Positions 12,333 through 27,300 of a DNA stretch of 64,000 nt are shown piece by piece. Both the position numbers and the translations under genes were made by a program. The notes under the pieces were generated by a model that saw nothing but the letters and a program-made list of their open reading frames with translations, was not told the DNA's origin and searched no databases. Numbering within the stretch: the first letter of the stretch is position 1; the number at the start of each line of letters is the position of its first letter. The stretch is from Sanderia malayensis (taxonomy: Eukaryota > Cnidaria > Scyphozoa > Semaeostomeae > Pelagiidae), in assembly GCA_013076295.1 (NCBI GenBank), contig RQOL01000660.1:1488001-1552000 (forward strand), in the 5' to 3' direction.

Positions 12333-15300
12333 ATGGCTAGTCCTTCGTCATCAGTTGATGTTGAAACTCTCTTCAAAACTCAAAGTATTGATGAAATCAA
12401 AGATGCAGAAAAGAATCTACGGTATTGGCAGTGTTATATATTGCTTTTCTTTCTCTTTGCTTGCTGAGAGAAAACGTACAAATTCAAAATAGTCTAGTCT
12501 ATGAGACTTTTCTTTGTTGACGTAAAAAAATGGGCGTGGCATAAGGGTGTGACTGTTTGTGTGAATATATGTTGCGTTGATGGTTTTGTTTAAATTAAAC
12601 CCTAGCTATGAACGTTGTTCTATAGTATCATACTATTATCTTCTATGCAAAATTTTATTAATTGCAAAATCGATTGCAGAGGTGAAATTGAGAAAAAGAA
12701 AGAAGACCTCAGAATGATGGTTGGGTAAGTGTTGAAATACATTAATTAATTTATTGATGACTTTATTTAAGTGTCAAAGGTATTTAGCATTTCTACGAAT
12801 TGGGGACGTTGTCATTTATTACCCCAGTAACCTGGGTGTTCATTTACCGACCTCAGAAGGATGGACAGCTGAGTTGACTGTCGGTTTGTAGTTCGTGGTT
12901 CCAACCGTTTGTGGATTCGAACCCATCAGAGTTGCCCTTCAAGGATACGAAATTCAGTGCCTTAACCACTAGGCTACGCCACCACTAATCATACGTTCAT
13001 CAAATATTCATAAAACTATCACACATATCCAAGAACTGAGAATTGTTTCAAGTTATCCATGTAAACAATGCCAGACATAGAAGCAACAAATTATGAAGCT
13101 GTGATGAAGGTCTTGTCACTTAATCCATGTTAGCTGGATCAAACACATGGGACAAGCACATCCACCCTTGTGCCAATGCATTGTTTTATTTTTGGTTTAT
13201 GCCAGTATGCCAAGGAAATTATGATGTCAGAAACTAACATAAGTTACATGGATTCCACCCATGTGGGGATACAATTTTTTTGCTCTGTAAACAGGGCTGC
13301 AAATGAGGGGGGTGTGGGGTGTGACACCCCCAAAGTTTTAAAACCCGGTCCCAGTTGCTATTTTTAGTGATAAAGTCGGTCCTGGTCCTGCTGTGGACTT
13401 GAACTGTTTCTTGTTTTCAATAGTCTTAAACCGATTTGTGCCCTGGGTTGTACAATTTGGAAACTTTACTATTCATCCAAAAAATTGGTCCCTCGTGGAA
13501 ATAACTTGGTCTTTTAATTGCACACTTCCCTGAAAAAGATTTGGATTTGCGCCCCTGTCTGTAAATAAAGGTGGGAAGAACTCAATGTCCCTGTGATGGA
13601 GTAGCTTATTCTCTGTCTCGTAAGTCTTCCAAGTTTATTTAAAGTGACTAAATATTTGGCCAATGGTTGTGTTTTTTCTTGCGTAGGGAAGGCTATAGAG
13701 ATTTAATCAATGCTGCAGATACCATCAATGAAATGAAAGATCTTTCAGAAAAGGTATATTTATGTGGTAATTTTTATATGAAATAGAGTAAAGAGTGGTT
13801 TGCTTGTAAAGGTGTTTTTGTAAAGCCAAGCCTGAAGTTGCTGTTTGCCTACTTTGAAGGTACACAAGGGAATAAAATCAATGCAGAAATGTTGTCATCA
13901 GTTTAGAAAGCAAACATCAAAAAGAAAGAGAACAACCAGTGAGGACATTAAACTGGGGTGAGTGAGATTTTCAGACTTTGATTAGTGATACTTTAGACTG
14001 TCCAAGTGCTTTAGTCATTTTCTTTTCCTGTATTTTTACCTCAGATACATTTACTTATTACACCATTAGAGAACGATAATGTAATACATCATTGGAGACA
14101 TTTCACCTATTACACCATTAGAGAATGATAATGTAATACATCATTAGAGGCATTTATCCTATTGCACCACAAGAGATGTTTAATGTAATACACCATTAGA
14201 GAAGCTTTATCTGTTACATCATTAGAGATATTTTACTTATTGCACAATTAGAGAAGCTTAATGTGTTCTCTGTATCATTGTGTTTAACACTTTAAACATC
14301 GATTTATTTGCAGAAATAAAGAAATCAACTTTTATGCCTTGGCTACCCAGATGGAGTTGCTTGTGGACACACCAGAAAAGGTAATGCAATGATCGTCCAA
14401 TTAATCAAACCCTTCCCCCATGAATAACTTGATTGTTTGTCACATCGAACTATTCATTGTTTCCTTTCAACTGATCTTTGATGTTTTTGTTATTGTGTAC
14501 AAGGTTTTTTTCTGTAGATTTGGGATGCATTGGATAAAAGCCAGCACTTAACTGCCACACAGCTGTATCTACTTGGTCACCACATTGTCAATACTTGTCT
14601 CCCGATAAATGCCGGTTACGAAAACCAAGGAGATGTATTTGTAAGTGCTTAATTCATCTGGATTCTCACTTTTACTTACACCCATTTTTTTATAAAAAAC
14701 TATGCAAAATTTTTGTACCAAGGTTTCTTTGTTTCTTACGGTTTCGTACCTAATTATGGTAAGAAAAGTTTCTCAGCAAGTTTCTTAACATTGTTGAGAT
14801 TTGTTACAAATCTGTGGGAATGAAGTGGGCAAGTTGTTTTTAACATTTTTCTCGTTAAAACAACATAGAGAAAGTTTCGTAACTTTTTTCAGTCACACAA
14901 AGTTTTGAAAATAGGGGCCTTATGGTTTTTTTCATAAAAGGTTTTTTATGAAAAAATGGGTGTATTATTGTTTCTAATTCAGCTCTATTGGATTTTTTGT
15001 TTGGACTTTAATTTGAGCAAAATTTTAAGTAAATGTGCTCCACAAATATATTAACAGAATGAGCCATACGCTACTTTAGAAGAATTTTTAGTTATTAACT
15101 CCTTCAGTATGTTGCATTTTATGGTCTTTCTTCCAGGCCAGTTTCCCGGTTCTCCACCATCAATGGGCTGCAATAAGTCATTTCAAAGATTCTATACTCA
15201 AGGTAACTACAACGAAATCCCAAAAACTTCGCAAGCACTTTCTAACAACAACAAAAACAGTCCATCAGGTCGATATTAACCCCTGGTAACCGCTGTATAC

Positions 15301-18300
15301 AACTCCTCTCTACTTCTATCTCTGCATGCTCCTTTCATATTTCCTATTGTCAAATTGGCCGTTTTGGCAACGGTATCAATCCATCTAGTTCTAGGTTTTC
15401 CTCGTCTTCTTACTTCTGGAACTTTACCCAAAAGGATGCCTTTTTTCATGGACCCATCCGGTCTGATGACATGTCCGACGTATCATAGCTGGCCTTTCTG
15501 CACAATGTTGGACAGTCTTGATGGGTTTCCAACTACACTAAGCACTTGGTCGTTAGCATTTTCTAACCCTCGATAATTCGAGCATTTTTTAACTCGAACC
15601 ATTTTGATTCGTCTCTTCGAGGCTCGAGTTATTGTGATTTTACTGTGATCCAATATTTCTTTTCTTCTGCAATCAATTTATGGAACTTTTCGCGTTTCTT
15701 AAAAGCTGCTAAATGTCTAAAAGTACTTAATGTTTGGCCTAATACAAACGATCACTTGGTGATATATCCTTTCTCCTCAGGCTAGCACAGCTGCTTTGAA
15801 AGACATTGCTTTACCAGATCAGGTAAGAAATTAATTTCTGTCTGGGCTTAAAGAGTGTTTGTTCAATAACTTTTGCTCTGAATGCGAGCCCTGAAGCATC
15901 CAAAAAATCACTCGTATTTGATATAAATCGTTTTTTGTTTTCTGTAGATGTTGGCAGAAAGTCTTTGTAGTATCATGTTGCTAGAGGATTCTTCTGCTAG
16001 GCAGGTTTTTATGGAATTTCTACTTGCCAGAAAGGTATGATGAAACAAATTTTTTCCTTCTTGATATCCTTTATTTATTTTGACAATACCTTATTGCTAC
16101 TGCTATACTTCACAAAAGCGTCTAAACTACATGTGATTTTGTTTTCTCAATCTTTAATTTGTTTTCGATTGCTATTAATTACAATTTAATTCGTAGGCTG
16201 CAATTCAGGATATTTTCCACGCAAATCAACACAGTAAGATTTATTTAATTTTAAATAAATTCTATTTTCGAATTATGCATTTGAATCTCAACATAGCGAA
16301 CTTTTCCCATGAAAACCTCCAAGCGTAAAGAACTAAGCTTTTAGTTTCTTAAACGGCTTAATAGTATGTCAAGCGCACATTTTAATTCCATAACCGAACG
16401 ATTTGCTGTGCAATTTCAAATGTGACATGACGCATGTATTTAGAGCGTGACGGCAGATGACTGGTTTCAACCAAGGGTGAAGGATAACTATTTGTCTTGT
16501 CCTGGTGCGTTGATTCCTTTGACCTGATGCTATTCTTCACTGCAAGGTACTTCGCCTGCAAACTAAGCTCGAGACCACTGGTTCAAAACCTGACGAGAGC
16601 ATCTACTTTGTGTTTTGATCAATTTGTAGTTTAAATGTCCTGCAGGTGGTTGTGTATTCGCAGTGCCCTAGATTGGTTACTATGCAGGAGCTTGCATGAC
16701 GTAATCGTACTGGCAGTGCCTGGTGTATCAGTTAGGGTTAGGGTTAGGGTTAGAGTGCCCTAAAGGTGGGCGTGTATGCGCAGTGCCATCTATGGGCTTC
16801 TGCGCAGGATTATACATGACGTAATGTCACTGACAGTGCCTGGTGTATCAGTTAGGCATAGGGTTAGGGTTAGGGTTAGAGTGCCCTAAAGGTGGGCGTG
16901 TATGCGCAGTGCCATCTATAGGCTACTGCGCAGGAGTATGCATTATCTAATACTACTGACAGTGCCTGATGTGCAGGAGTATGCAAGACGTAATACTACG
17001 TATTAGGAATACGAGTTCACCAAAATATAATATCTGCGACCCTTCTGCTATTTGTTTCTTATCATTATTAATTTTAAATGTTGAACCGTTTTCTTTCGTT
17101 GTAGAGGCGAGCATCAAGAAACAAGTCTGCGATATAACATCAATAATTCTGCTCACTTTGCAACAGATTTACAATTTGTTCTATTGTGTTGACACCAGCG
17201 TCGCCTTTGAAAAAATTGGTACGTTTTTCCCTTTTAAACCTTCTTTACAAACCTTCTCAAAACTATAATTATCGAGTCTGTTTAAAGAAACTAATGTTCC
17301 TTGCACAGGGTTGTTTGCGATAGGAGGTAAGAATCCCTGGGACACCTAAAATAATTAGTTGATAGTGCTACGTTTCTGCACACTTTGTTCCCTCTGAGCA
17401 GAATGCGACCTTCCTTTCCCCCTTCCCAAACAATATTGTCTTCTGCAGCACATTTTCTCATCGCTGGCCCAAAAGAATTTTGGCGGTATTGAATATAACT
17501 GCCTCTACAGACAACACTGTTTTGGGGGGAGTGGGATGAATTATGCCTCTAGGTGTCCCAGGACTTTTGTCCCATATTGTAGATTGATTCATTGGACAGG
17601 ACTGTAATGTTGCCCGCCTGATAGATCAGATGCTTGATTTTGTAATACTGGGGGTTTCGCCATTTTAAACTGCTTTGTACATTAATTAAGCCTCTCTAAT
17701 GATGTAAACGATGCTCTATTGCTATTTCAATTGTTTTTATCCAGAAACTAAGGCTTTGCTGTATAGAATTATTCATGATGTTACCAAGAAGAAAAAGGCA
17801 GATCAAGGAAATTGTAAGTTTCACTTTTTTACTTTCTTACCAACTTGAAATTTCAAGAGTAAATGTTAGTGCAAGTCCCAACCTTTGTTTGGCCTTAAAC
17901 AACTTTAACAAATTTGTATTCTCTGAGGTGTTCGACTTTGGAAGTATTGTTGATTAATGTTTTATTGTTTAGTTATTGTTTTTCTTCAATTATATTTATT
18001 TATGTTCAGCTTTGCAATGGTTTTTTGGTGAAGATTTTGATGTTCTGACCGTTGCCAGACACCTTCCTGCAATCGTCTTGGGTAAGTGTAAAAGTGTCAA
18101 CAATATTTAATTTCAGTCAGCTAATCTATTTTCATCGACAGAGGTTTTTAAACCAAACTTTTCAGGTTCATCTCAATTGCTATCTGTTTTTAATAGGTTT
18201 TCGGCCCAAGTTGAAAAGTGCTGTAATGGCCGTGCCCTTGCAAACCATACAGAATAACACGAAAGAATGGCTAACAGGGTAATCACAAAACAACTTTCTA

Positions 18301-21300
18301 TATCATTAATCTATATTGAATTTACTTTAATGCTTATTTTGTTGTTTCCCCGTTCAATATATGGACATAGTTGGGTAAGAATAGTAACGTTACACTGAAG
18401 CGAACACTCAATTTAAGACCTTGCCATATATGACTTGCATTCAATTCAAGACCTTGCAATATACGACTTGGTATATGCACCCACTGTTAAGTTTCATCCA
18501 CAGCTGGTATAGGTTGCTAATGTCTTGACCTAGATCATTGGAGCCTTTCGTAATACAGTCAAATCTGCATAGTTCGAACTCGTGTAATTCGAACTCTATC
18601 TAATTCAAACGAAATTCTCTGTCCCTTCAAGGATCACTAATGAACCAACTCTTATAAAACAAACCTCTGTAATTCGAACTTTTTGTAATACGAACATTTT
18701 CACGCTTCCCCAGGGGGTTCGAATTAGACAGAATTAACTGTATACAATTTATTTTTCGTGCCTTATAATTTACCTTGTTGTCTTCTCTGTTGTGGTATAA
18801 GTTGTATCAGACTCTTCCTTGCTACATCATCTCTATTCACAATGCGATAACTTTATAATTTCGCAGCAAGAATCTAGTGTTGTTTACAACTTTCTCGTCG
18901 CTCTAGGTGTATTGCAGATGTGCATGAGGGAGTTGAGAAGTTGTTAGTTTACATCAAAAGCGTCAAAGGTTTAGCGTCAATACGAGACAGTGTTTACGAT
19001 CTTCTCAAAAATTCAAGGCTCTTTGGAACCGAGGTAAGATGTGACGTCATTGCTATGTGCTTCTCCTCGGTACCATGTGCTCTTAATATCACGTGGGAAT
19101 CAGTCGAATCAAGATAATTTTCGAGCCTTGAGGGAAGTGATGTAATCCCCATAAGAGTTTTTTTTACCTGAGTTTAAGTTATGCTTTGAAGAGCTCAGGG
19201 GATCTAGGGTTTAATTCTCAAGCGAAGTACCCCATCTTATATGTTTCAAGATATAAGAAGGGGTACTTCGTAAGTAGAGGTCGGCTTGTTTGATCAATAT
19301 TTCATTGTACAGTGAGAAGCAGCCTATTCTTTACATGCAATGAGCTATTTACTTATCTATTGCCTTACAAAGGCTGCCTAAAGATTTTTAAAGCCCGTTT
19401 CTAAGTTGTACATTTTTATTGTATTGGTAAGAACGTTTTGTCTGCCTGAGGATATTTAGTTTATTTTTCTGATGTGTTTTATTTTATTTTATTTAAGGAT
19501 AGCACAAACGTCCCTGTTGATAATGACAACACTATTGAGCAGCCTAAAAATTGGAATGATCTTTGTGAGCTGGTATTAAGTCGAAGTTTTACAATTTGGG
19601 ATGAATTTTTCGAGTCTCTATTTCTGAACCGATCAAAAGTAGGTGGAATATTTCTTCAATCGCAATGAAAATATTTATGATAATATTCGTTCTTTCTAAG
19701 TTATGAAATTTTATCGATTGCCTTATTATGTCAAATTTTTCTCTGTTCCATATAGGTTATTCTCGAAACTGTATTTACAAACAGTTGCGAGTCGGTCATA
19801 AAGTCCATTATTGAAACAACAGATAAGCTTGAAGACACTTTGAACAATGTTGATTCTGAGATGAAATGGGATCGAGACATGACCTCGTTTCTGTGGCAGG
19901 ATATGCCCGGAGATCTTCCGTCGTCCGGTTGGGGAATGGAAACGAATCCCGATGATTCTCTAGAAATAAGTACTTTGACATTAAAGTCACAGGGATGCAC
20001 CGTAGCTGTTAAAAGGTTTGCCGAATGCGCTTTTGACCTTGTCACCCCCTTGCTGCTATTTATTTTACTGTTGAGATGAATGTATCTTGCCAGGTTGTAC
20101 GGGGAGTAAATAGTTGTCGATTTATCGAAATCCATCTACACTCTTTTTTTATAAGAACCAGATAATTTTTGCCGGGGCTCGATGTTCTTATTTTTTTCAT
20201 CATTTGAGGCTCGAATGTTCCTAAAAGTGTTCTTATTTTATTTTTGCAGTAATATTAGACCAGAACTCAAACATTATTTATACATGTACTCAGCTACTTT
20301 ACTACGGCATAACACGTTGTCTTATGAATGACTTTTGTTTAGGAATGGCATGGTTTTGTTTTGTTGAAGTGAAAAAATTCAAAAATCACTTTGTTTTTTT
20401 CTTTTTTTTTTTTTAATTTCTCATCCGAGCCTGAACATGTTCTAAATTTGTTCTTATTTATTTGGTAAATCGAGCCTTAGTGTTCTTATAAAGTGTGTTC
20501 TTATAAAAAAAGAGTGCATGGTATTGTTTGGATGATTGAATATATTTATTGTTTTATTTTGTTTTTATGCAATGCGATATTCATATTTACGTTTTATCTT
20601 ATTAGGTTGTGCAATTCTTTTAATGCCGAACTGGGGGAGATTTTGCAGGATGCAAAATACCTCATCGAGGAAGCTGAAAAGCCGGAAAATCAAAGCAAAA
20701 CTAAAAAAGAAGTAATCATGCCATACGATACATGCTATAATATACTATAATACTATACTATATGCTTGTTGAATAAGAAGGTAGTACTGTTGAGCCTATG
20801 TATGATGGACACTTCTGGGACCACCAATATGTTGCTGTCTGTCTCCTTTATGAAGTTTCATCATAATACAGTTAAAAGTCGCATATAAGAACCTGTAAAT
20901 TTCCACCCAGGCTATTGTTCCAAGACAATAGGCTATTGTTTCTTCTATTGTTTTGAACAGAAATATCACCCTGAATGTTCTTAATCCATTGATTTTTACT
21001 CTAGTTCTCTTCAGAGAATTGTATGTCGTGTGGAGCTGCCCGTTAATGGAAATATTGTTATTGGGGGGGGGGGGGGGTTATTATGAAATGTACAACAATT
21101 GTGATTGTGATTGTTGAGTTTGGGTATGATTATCGTTATGATATTGATTTTTCTACAGTTACAGCGTTTGATTTTTGAAGAAGACGCTCAAATTGAACCA
21201 TTTAAGAAGTTCTCTAATTCATCTGAAACTCGAACATTCCTGCAAGAATCTTCGTTGCAGCTTGTCAACAAGTAAGCTGCGTTTTCTTCAAACTGTTCTA

Positions 21301-24300
21301 TAGTATTTTCATATGGATCACAACTTCGTGAGTGATTAGGTCATGAGCTAACAGATCTAGAATGCGATGAAAATCAAGGTTGTTTCATGTCAAGAATCTG
21401 ATCGGGTTTCTTCATTGCGTTGTAGCATTTGTTGTCACGTTCAACAACGCTTGGAAGAGTTAGAAAGGAAACTAATGAATGATGAAGATCACAGGGATGA
21501 AGAGTTGTCTTCTCTTCTGCTGGACAGGTATGAATCAAGAGATGATATATTAGTAGATATCTGTTAAAATGAAAAGTAAGTCGATTATGATGACAATCAA
21601 GGTTTTTTGGATTCATATACAGAGTTGCCGAGAGGCTCTAGGGGCCCTGGGCCAAAACTGAAACACGAGGCCCCCTGCGAGTGAAACGAGAAGATGTCGT
21701 ACTTTATGAGATTCCTTGAGGTCCAGGGCAACTGCCCCCTCTCCCTGCCCCTTGGAGCCTCTGCTCCTTTTATTTCCCACCCATTGCTACTAAATTCAGT
21801 TTATCCTTGTGTGTTTTTATTTCAGGGTAACGGAGTTTGGACGCATTTGCACTGCAATTCCGCGGTACTGCAGCAGTTTGAAATGCCTCGCTCGCGGTAG
21901 CCAAGACGAGGTCAAGTCAACATTTTCACAAAAGGGCAGCAAATATAGCCAAAGAAAACTGAAACAGGTTGAACACTCTTGAAATATAACTGGAAGTTCT
22001 GGGAAATTATTGGATTTTTGCTTCCAAGTACCTATTCGTAACTGGCTGTAGTATTTAAAAGGGCTCCACGATTTTGCCTTTATAAGTCGGCAAGAAAGAG
22101 TTTAGTGTGATAGATCTAGGTTTTCGATCCCATTTAATCAGTTAGCATTGGTGATTGGACCATTTATCACTTTCAATTGATCATTGTCTTCCTTCTCTTC
22201 AAGGTGGAATCTGCATCAAAATACATTGATATAACAAATCTGTTTTCAACGCAAAGCAAATTATCCTTCAGGTGCGAATTTCGTTGATATTCACTTTCTC
22301 ATTATCAGATAGAATGGACTGATTGCGGGCAGGGCCGGTTCCATGGGGGGGTGTGGGGGGGTGTGACACCCCCCCCCCCAAGAATTGAGTTTTGGCGATT
22401 TACTCGGTAAATTTCGATTTTTGGTCAGTAAAATTATGTTACGAAAGTTTATATGGTTTTGTGGTAAGGATTTTTTTTTAATTGCTCGGTACATAAGAGC
22501 TTACACCCCCCGAAGAAAATTTTCTGGAACCGGCCCTGATTGCGGGTCTAGTGATAAACGTTTATCATTCCTGCTATTGCTCCTAATCGTCAATGTAGTA
22601 AAATCCCACACGCAAGAACCTGCAAATACTCCATCCAGCCTATTGTTCAAAGACAATAGGCTATTGTTTCTTCTATTGTTAAAAAACAACAACCATTGTT
22701 TCTTTTATTGTTTTGATAGAATTATCATCCTGGAGTTACTTAATTCGTTGGTTCTTTTATGTGGGTTTTACTGTACTGCAATGATTGGATTAAGCGCCAC
22801 CTGGGCGTTTATCTGATTATTCAATGCTGAGCCATGGTGTTAAATTGAGATATTGCCTATTCAAGGGGCATACCATGTTTTCTTTGCATGGCATCTCTAT
22901 GTTTTGATAAAAAGGATTATTATTGTAGAACCACAGGGTGCCCTTTAGTATACTTTCTTGTAACAAGAACTTGTATTATTTCTCAAGAACATGGCTGACG
23001 TCATTTATTTTTGTTTCACGTGCAGGATTTGGGAAGAATGGATCGTCAGTAAATTCAGCAGTTTCTTGGACATGATTTTAAAGTCGCCAGAGCAGTTGAG
23101 AGTGTTTGGAACAACGGTTCGTTTAAGCTTTTATTTGCAATGAGAAATTGGGAGACAATATACAGAGGAGAGAGCTTAGTTTTGTAGATTTTATGTGATG
23201 TTTGGAAATTTTACTTGAAGTGATAAAATTAAATTATTTTTTGCCAGTGCTGGGAGGATGTTTCGATCGAAGAAGAAGGAGATGGCGGGAAGAAATTGCA
23301 ATCGAAAATAAGAGTTCCAGCACAGGTAGCTATCATTTCTAAATCATTTTCTTTTTATTTCCAACTGCCTTAGCAATGTTTTTCTTACCGCGTTCTTCTA
23401 AGTCACCAAATTTTCAAGACTACACTAGAGTTCCAAGACTCCACTTGGAACCCTTCAGCTTTTCCCAGTGGAGTCTCGTGCATCCCCGGGTCCCCACGTA
23501 GCCGACGCCTATTCTTTGTAGCCCTCCCACTTTTTTCATATTCATTTGTTAATAAGTGCATGATATTTTATAATCTTCTCTTCTGAATTTTTCTTCAACT
23601 TTTCATTCATATTCTTTTAGGTTTCATCGTTTCTTATTTCTTTGCTTTTTCGTCTGAGTGAAGAAATAAATCGAATTGGGGGACATGTACTTGAGAGGTA
23701 AGCAAGGGGCAACAGGGGGCATTAATGTCTTAAAAAGCCAACTAGTATTTCTTGACTTACGAGGGGTTCCAACTTTTCTCTGATACAATTTAATCTTCAA
23801 AAGTCGTGCTCGTGCAGTATTTTCTGGATTCTCGTATACAGTCAACTCTGTCTAATTCGAACACCCTGGGGAAACGTGAAAATGTTCGAATTACAAAAAG
23901 TTCGAATTATAGAGGTTTGCTTTATAAGGATTGGTTCATTAGTGATCCTTGAAGGGACGGAGAATTTCGTTCGAATTAGATAGAGTTTGAATTACACGAG
24001 TTCGAACTATACAGATTCGACTGTACTTTCGTCCTTTTTCAAAAAGCTTTTTCTCCTTCTTGTTAGCTACTCTCAACGCTCTCTCGCCGTACAGCTCCAA
24101 AGTTCAATATCTCTTTACTACTTTTCACGAATATTTTCAACCTCGTTTTAGATCTCGTGTGAAACAACTGGTACTGAAAATTGGCAACAGTATATTTGAT
24201 CGTTACCAAGATCATTTGAGCAATGCTGACAGCAAAATAGGCCAAAACTGTGCACTGCAGTTTATGTTTGATATCAAATTTGTTACATTGCTGTTAGGTG

Positions 24301-27300
24301 GTAACAGTGACAGTACTGATAAGGTACGTTTTGATTCCTTGAAAGCTTATGTTTTTTTAATTAGAGTTATAATCATAATCAATGTTACTTTGTACTTCTT
24401 TCGAGTGACTGGTGATGGTTTAAAATTTTACACTATGAAGCTGTTCTACAAGGGACCAGATGTTTAGTTTGCTATATACAGTGAATTTGCTATATTGCGT
24501 CTTCTTATGGTTTTGGAGGAGTAAATTATTTTTCTTACTCTTACCAGCTTACACCTTTTCTTTCATATTGATTTATTGAACTTGCATTTCCCTTGTTTTT
24601 TCTTTGGGGGTTAGGGGTAAGGTTAGGGGTAAGCTTCTTTGGGGGTAAGCTGTTTTTCTCATTTTTCCAACTACAAACGTTTTCTTAATTGATTTTACAC
24701 GTAGTTATTGAATTGGTTTTCCTTTCTTAGATAATTGGAGCATTTAAAAATAAAGGCACTGTGCTGGTGGAAAAACTGGAGAGTTTTGTTGACCCTTTTG
24801 ATCTGGACGTATTTACACCACATATGACGAACTTTGTCAATCGCCAGCTACAACGATCATGGGTATGTCTGTCTAATCTTTTACCATTTCACAGTACGAT
24901 TGCTTCTTAGGCTCCGGTTACACTGTACCGGTCAAGTTTTTAACCGGTCAAGTATTTGTGCGGATAGGCCTTGGACCTAAAAAGGGCCCAAAAAGAATGG
25001 GCCTAAACCGGTACCGTGTAAACGGGGTCTTGGTGTTTTGCATTATTTCTTCTACAACCGTACTGTGTCAAGTCAATTGGATTGTTTTGTTGCATGCTTC
25101 TTCGGGATTCTTTGCATGCCCAGATATAGATTGGTAGGCAGCCAACTCGTGTTAAGTTATGTGATGCGCTATATACTGTGCTGCAGATTTCGGAAAAAGT
25201 CAAAAAGGCTTTATCGAGGATTTACGGTATGCAAAATTACAAGGTTGTTTGTTGTTGATAATTGCTTTTACGGACGTCAGTACTCTATTGATGAAATTAA
25301 GTGTGGTCTTACTTAGACAATGCTAATGCTAGGTCATTCCATTAAAGGCGGTAAATAATAATTAGTGTAATGGTGAGGTGTACGTGTAATGGTGATATTG
25401 TCTGGAATATATTGATTTGGTAGACATGGAAAATTTTTGCGAAATTGGTCGTGGTTTTATTGAGCAAGCAAGCAATTGAGTATTGTCTTAGGCCCACCTG
25501 CTAAAAATAGGTTTGCATTTTTTAATATGATGGTGCGATGATATTGAGAATTGGTCGTGCATGCTTTTGTTTTTATTAATATTTGTTGCTCATACCAATA
25601 GACTGTTTGTGCAAGCTAACGGCAGTAAATGCTTTTGCTTTTACGGCCGTCAAGGTCCACGCATAACTAGCATCATCTCGCATGGCATCATAACTAGCAT
25701 CATATTGTATCATATCGCATAGCATCATAACTAACATCTAGCATCATAACTAGCATCATATCGCATAGCATTATATCACATAGCATCATAACCAGCATCA
25801 TATCGCATAGCATCATAACTAGCATTATATCACATAGCATCATAACTAGCATCATATCGCATAGCATCATAACTAGCATCATATCGCATAGCATCATAAC
25901 TAGCATCATATCGCATAACATCATAACTAGCATCATATCGCATAGCATCATAACTAGCATCATATCGCATAGCATCATAACTAGCATCATATCGCATAGC
26001 ATCATAACTAGCATCATATCGCATAGCATCATAACTAGCATCATATCGCATAGCATCATAACTAGCATCATATCGCATAGCATCATAACTAGCATCATAT
26101 CGCATAGCATCATAACTAGCATCATATCGCATAGCATCATAACTAGCATCATATCGCATAGCATCATAACTAGCACCATATCGCATTGCCAAAATCGTGA
26201 TCATTTTTCCTCCCGCCTATAGCATCTCGTGTGTTATGAAATACGATTTGCGAGTTAATCTAATCCATTGGTCTTTGCGACTAGACAGAGCAAAGTGCCT
26301 TGTTTTTGTCACACTCACACGCACTCACAAATGCGATCTGTACTGATCTTTGTTGTTGATTGTTGTAATTTTTTAATTGCCTGCAACCCTTTATTGCCAA
26401 GAGAAAAACAGGCGAGGATGATTTTGAAGTTTTCGTGACTATCCGTGGTAGCTACGTATTTGAGAGGGTGTGGCGTGTTTTTCTCCTGTTCAAAACGAGC
26501 AATTCCACTGATTAATTTTTCCTGCCTTAGGGCCTGTTCATATGAGCCCGCTTGCCGGGCCAGCTCACTAAGCGAGACAGATGTAAATTCTGTTCATATG
26601 AGAAAATTCTGTCCCGCCTACCGAGATAGAAACTGTAACATGATATTTGTCACTTGAGAAATTGACAATGAAAACAATGGCTGTACATGCGCAGTTGGCA
26701 CGTTTCTGGCCCGGTAAGCGGGATGGAGTGTTCATATGGGAAAATTTCCAGCCCGCTTGCCGAGATCTCGGTAGTGCTGCAGTGAGATCTCGCCTGCCGG
26801 GCCAGCCCGCTTTCTCATATGAACATAACACAAATTTTGTATGGGATTTGGGGAGTAGGTGAGATCTCGCTGAGTGAGCTGGCTCGGCAAGCGGGCTCAT
26901 ATGAACAGGCCCTTAATTCGTCAAAAACACCGCACGAATCGTGGTAATAATTTGTAATAATTTGCCAAAAACACCGCACATACGAAGACTAATGCAGTTT
27001 GTCATTATAAAGCGACCCCAAGTTTTGCCTTGCTTGCCACCAACTATTGGAGCAATTGGAGCAACGAATCAATCATACCATCCATTGATGAACGGTAGCT
27101 TGCGATTTTCTTCGAGGCTTGTTGTCTATCGGCATTCAATCAACTGTAAAATGATTATATCTTTGTGGTTGTTGCAGCTGGAATTATCCTAGATTAGTTA
27201 GACGTCAATAAATTGCCTCCATTGGAATAGTCAGCCTCCTTGTGGCGGCCGCCTTGTAGTACCAAACACTAGTAGTTTATCCTCGGGTTACAGTCTAAAG

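Noticed and set aside
12905..12988. A tRNA gene on the minus strand
   Set aside because: A and B boxes are good but acceptor and anticodon stems do not pair well, and a non-tRNA body follows; a SINE explains it better.
16490..16620. A second tRNA-like segment with GGTTCAAAACC
   Set aside because: The B box is imperfect and no A box lies at the right distance; not enough to call a SINE or tRNA.
21625..21790. A further hAT-like MITE starting CAGAGTTGCCGAGAGG
   Set aside because: GC-rich and transposon-like, but no matching right terminus or target duplication could be found.
25655..26190. CRISPR array
   Set aside because: Direct repeats are contiguous with no unique spacers, and the genome is eukaryotic.
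25700..26204. Long minus-strand frames of 159 and 124 codons
   Set aside because: They are the 27-bp minisatellite read in frame; composition is a 9-residue repeat with no domain and no splice or start context.
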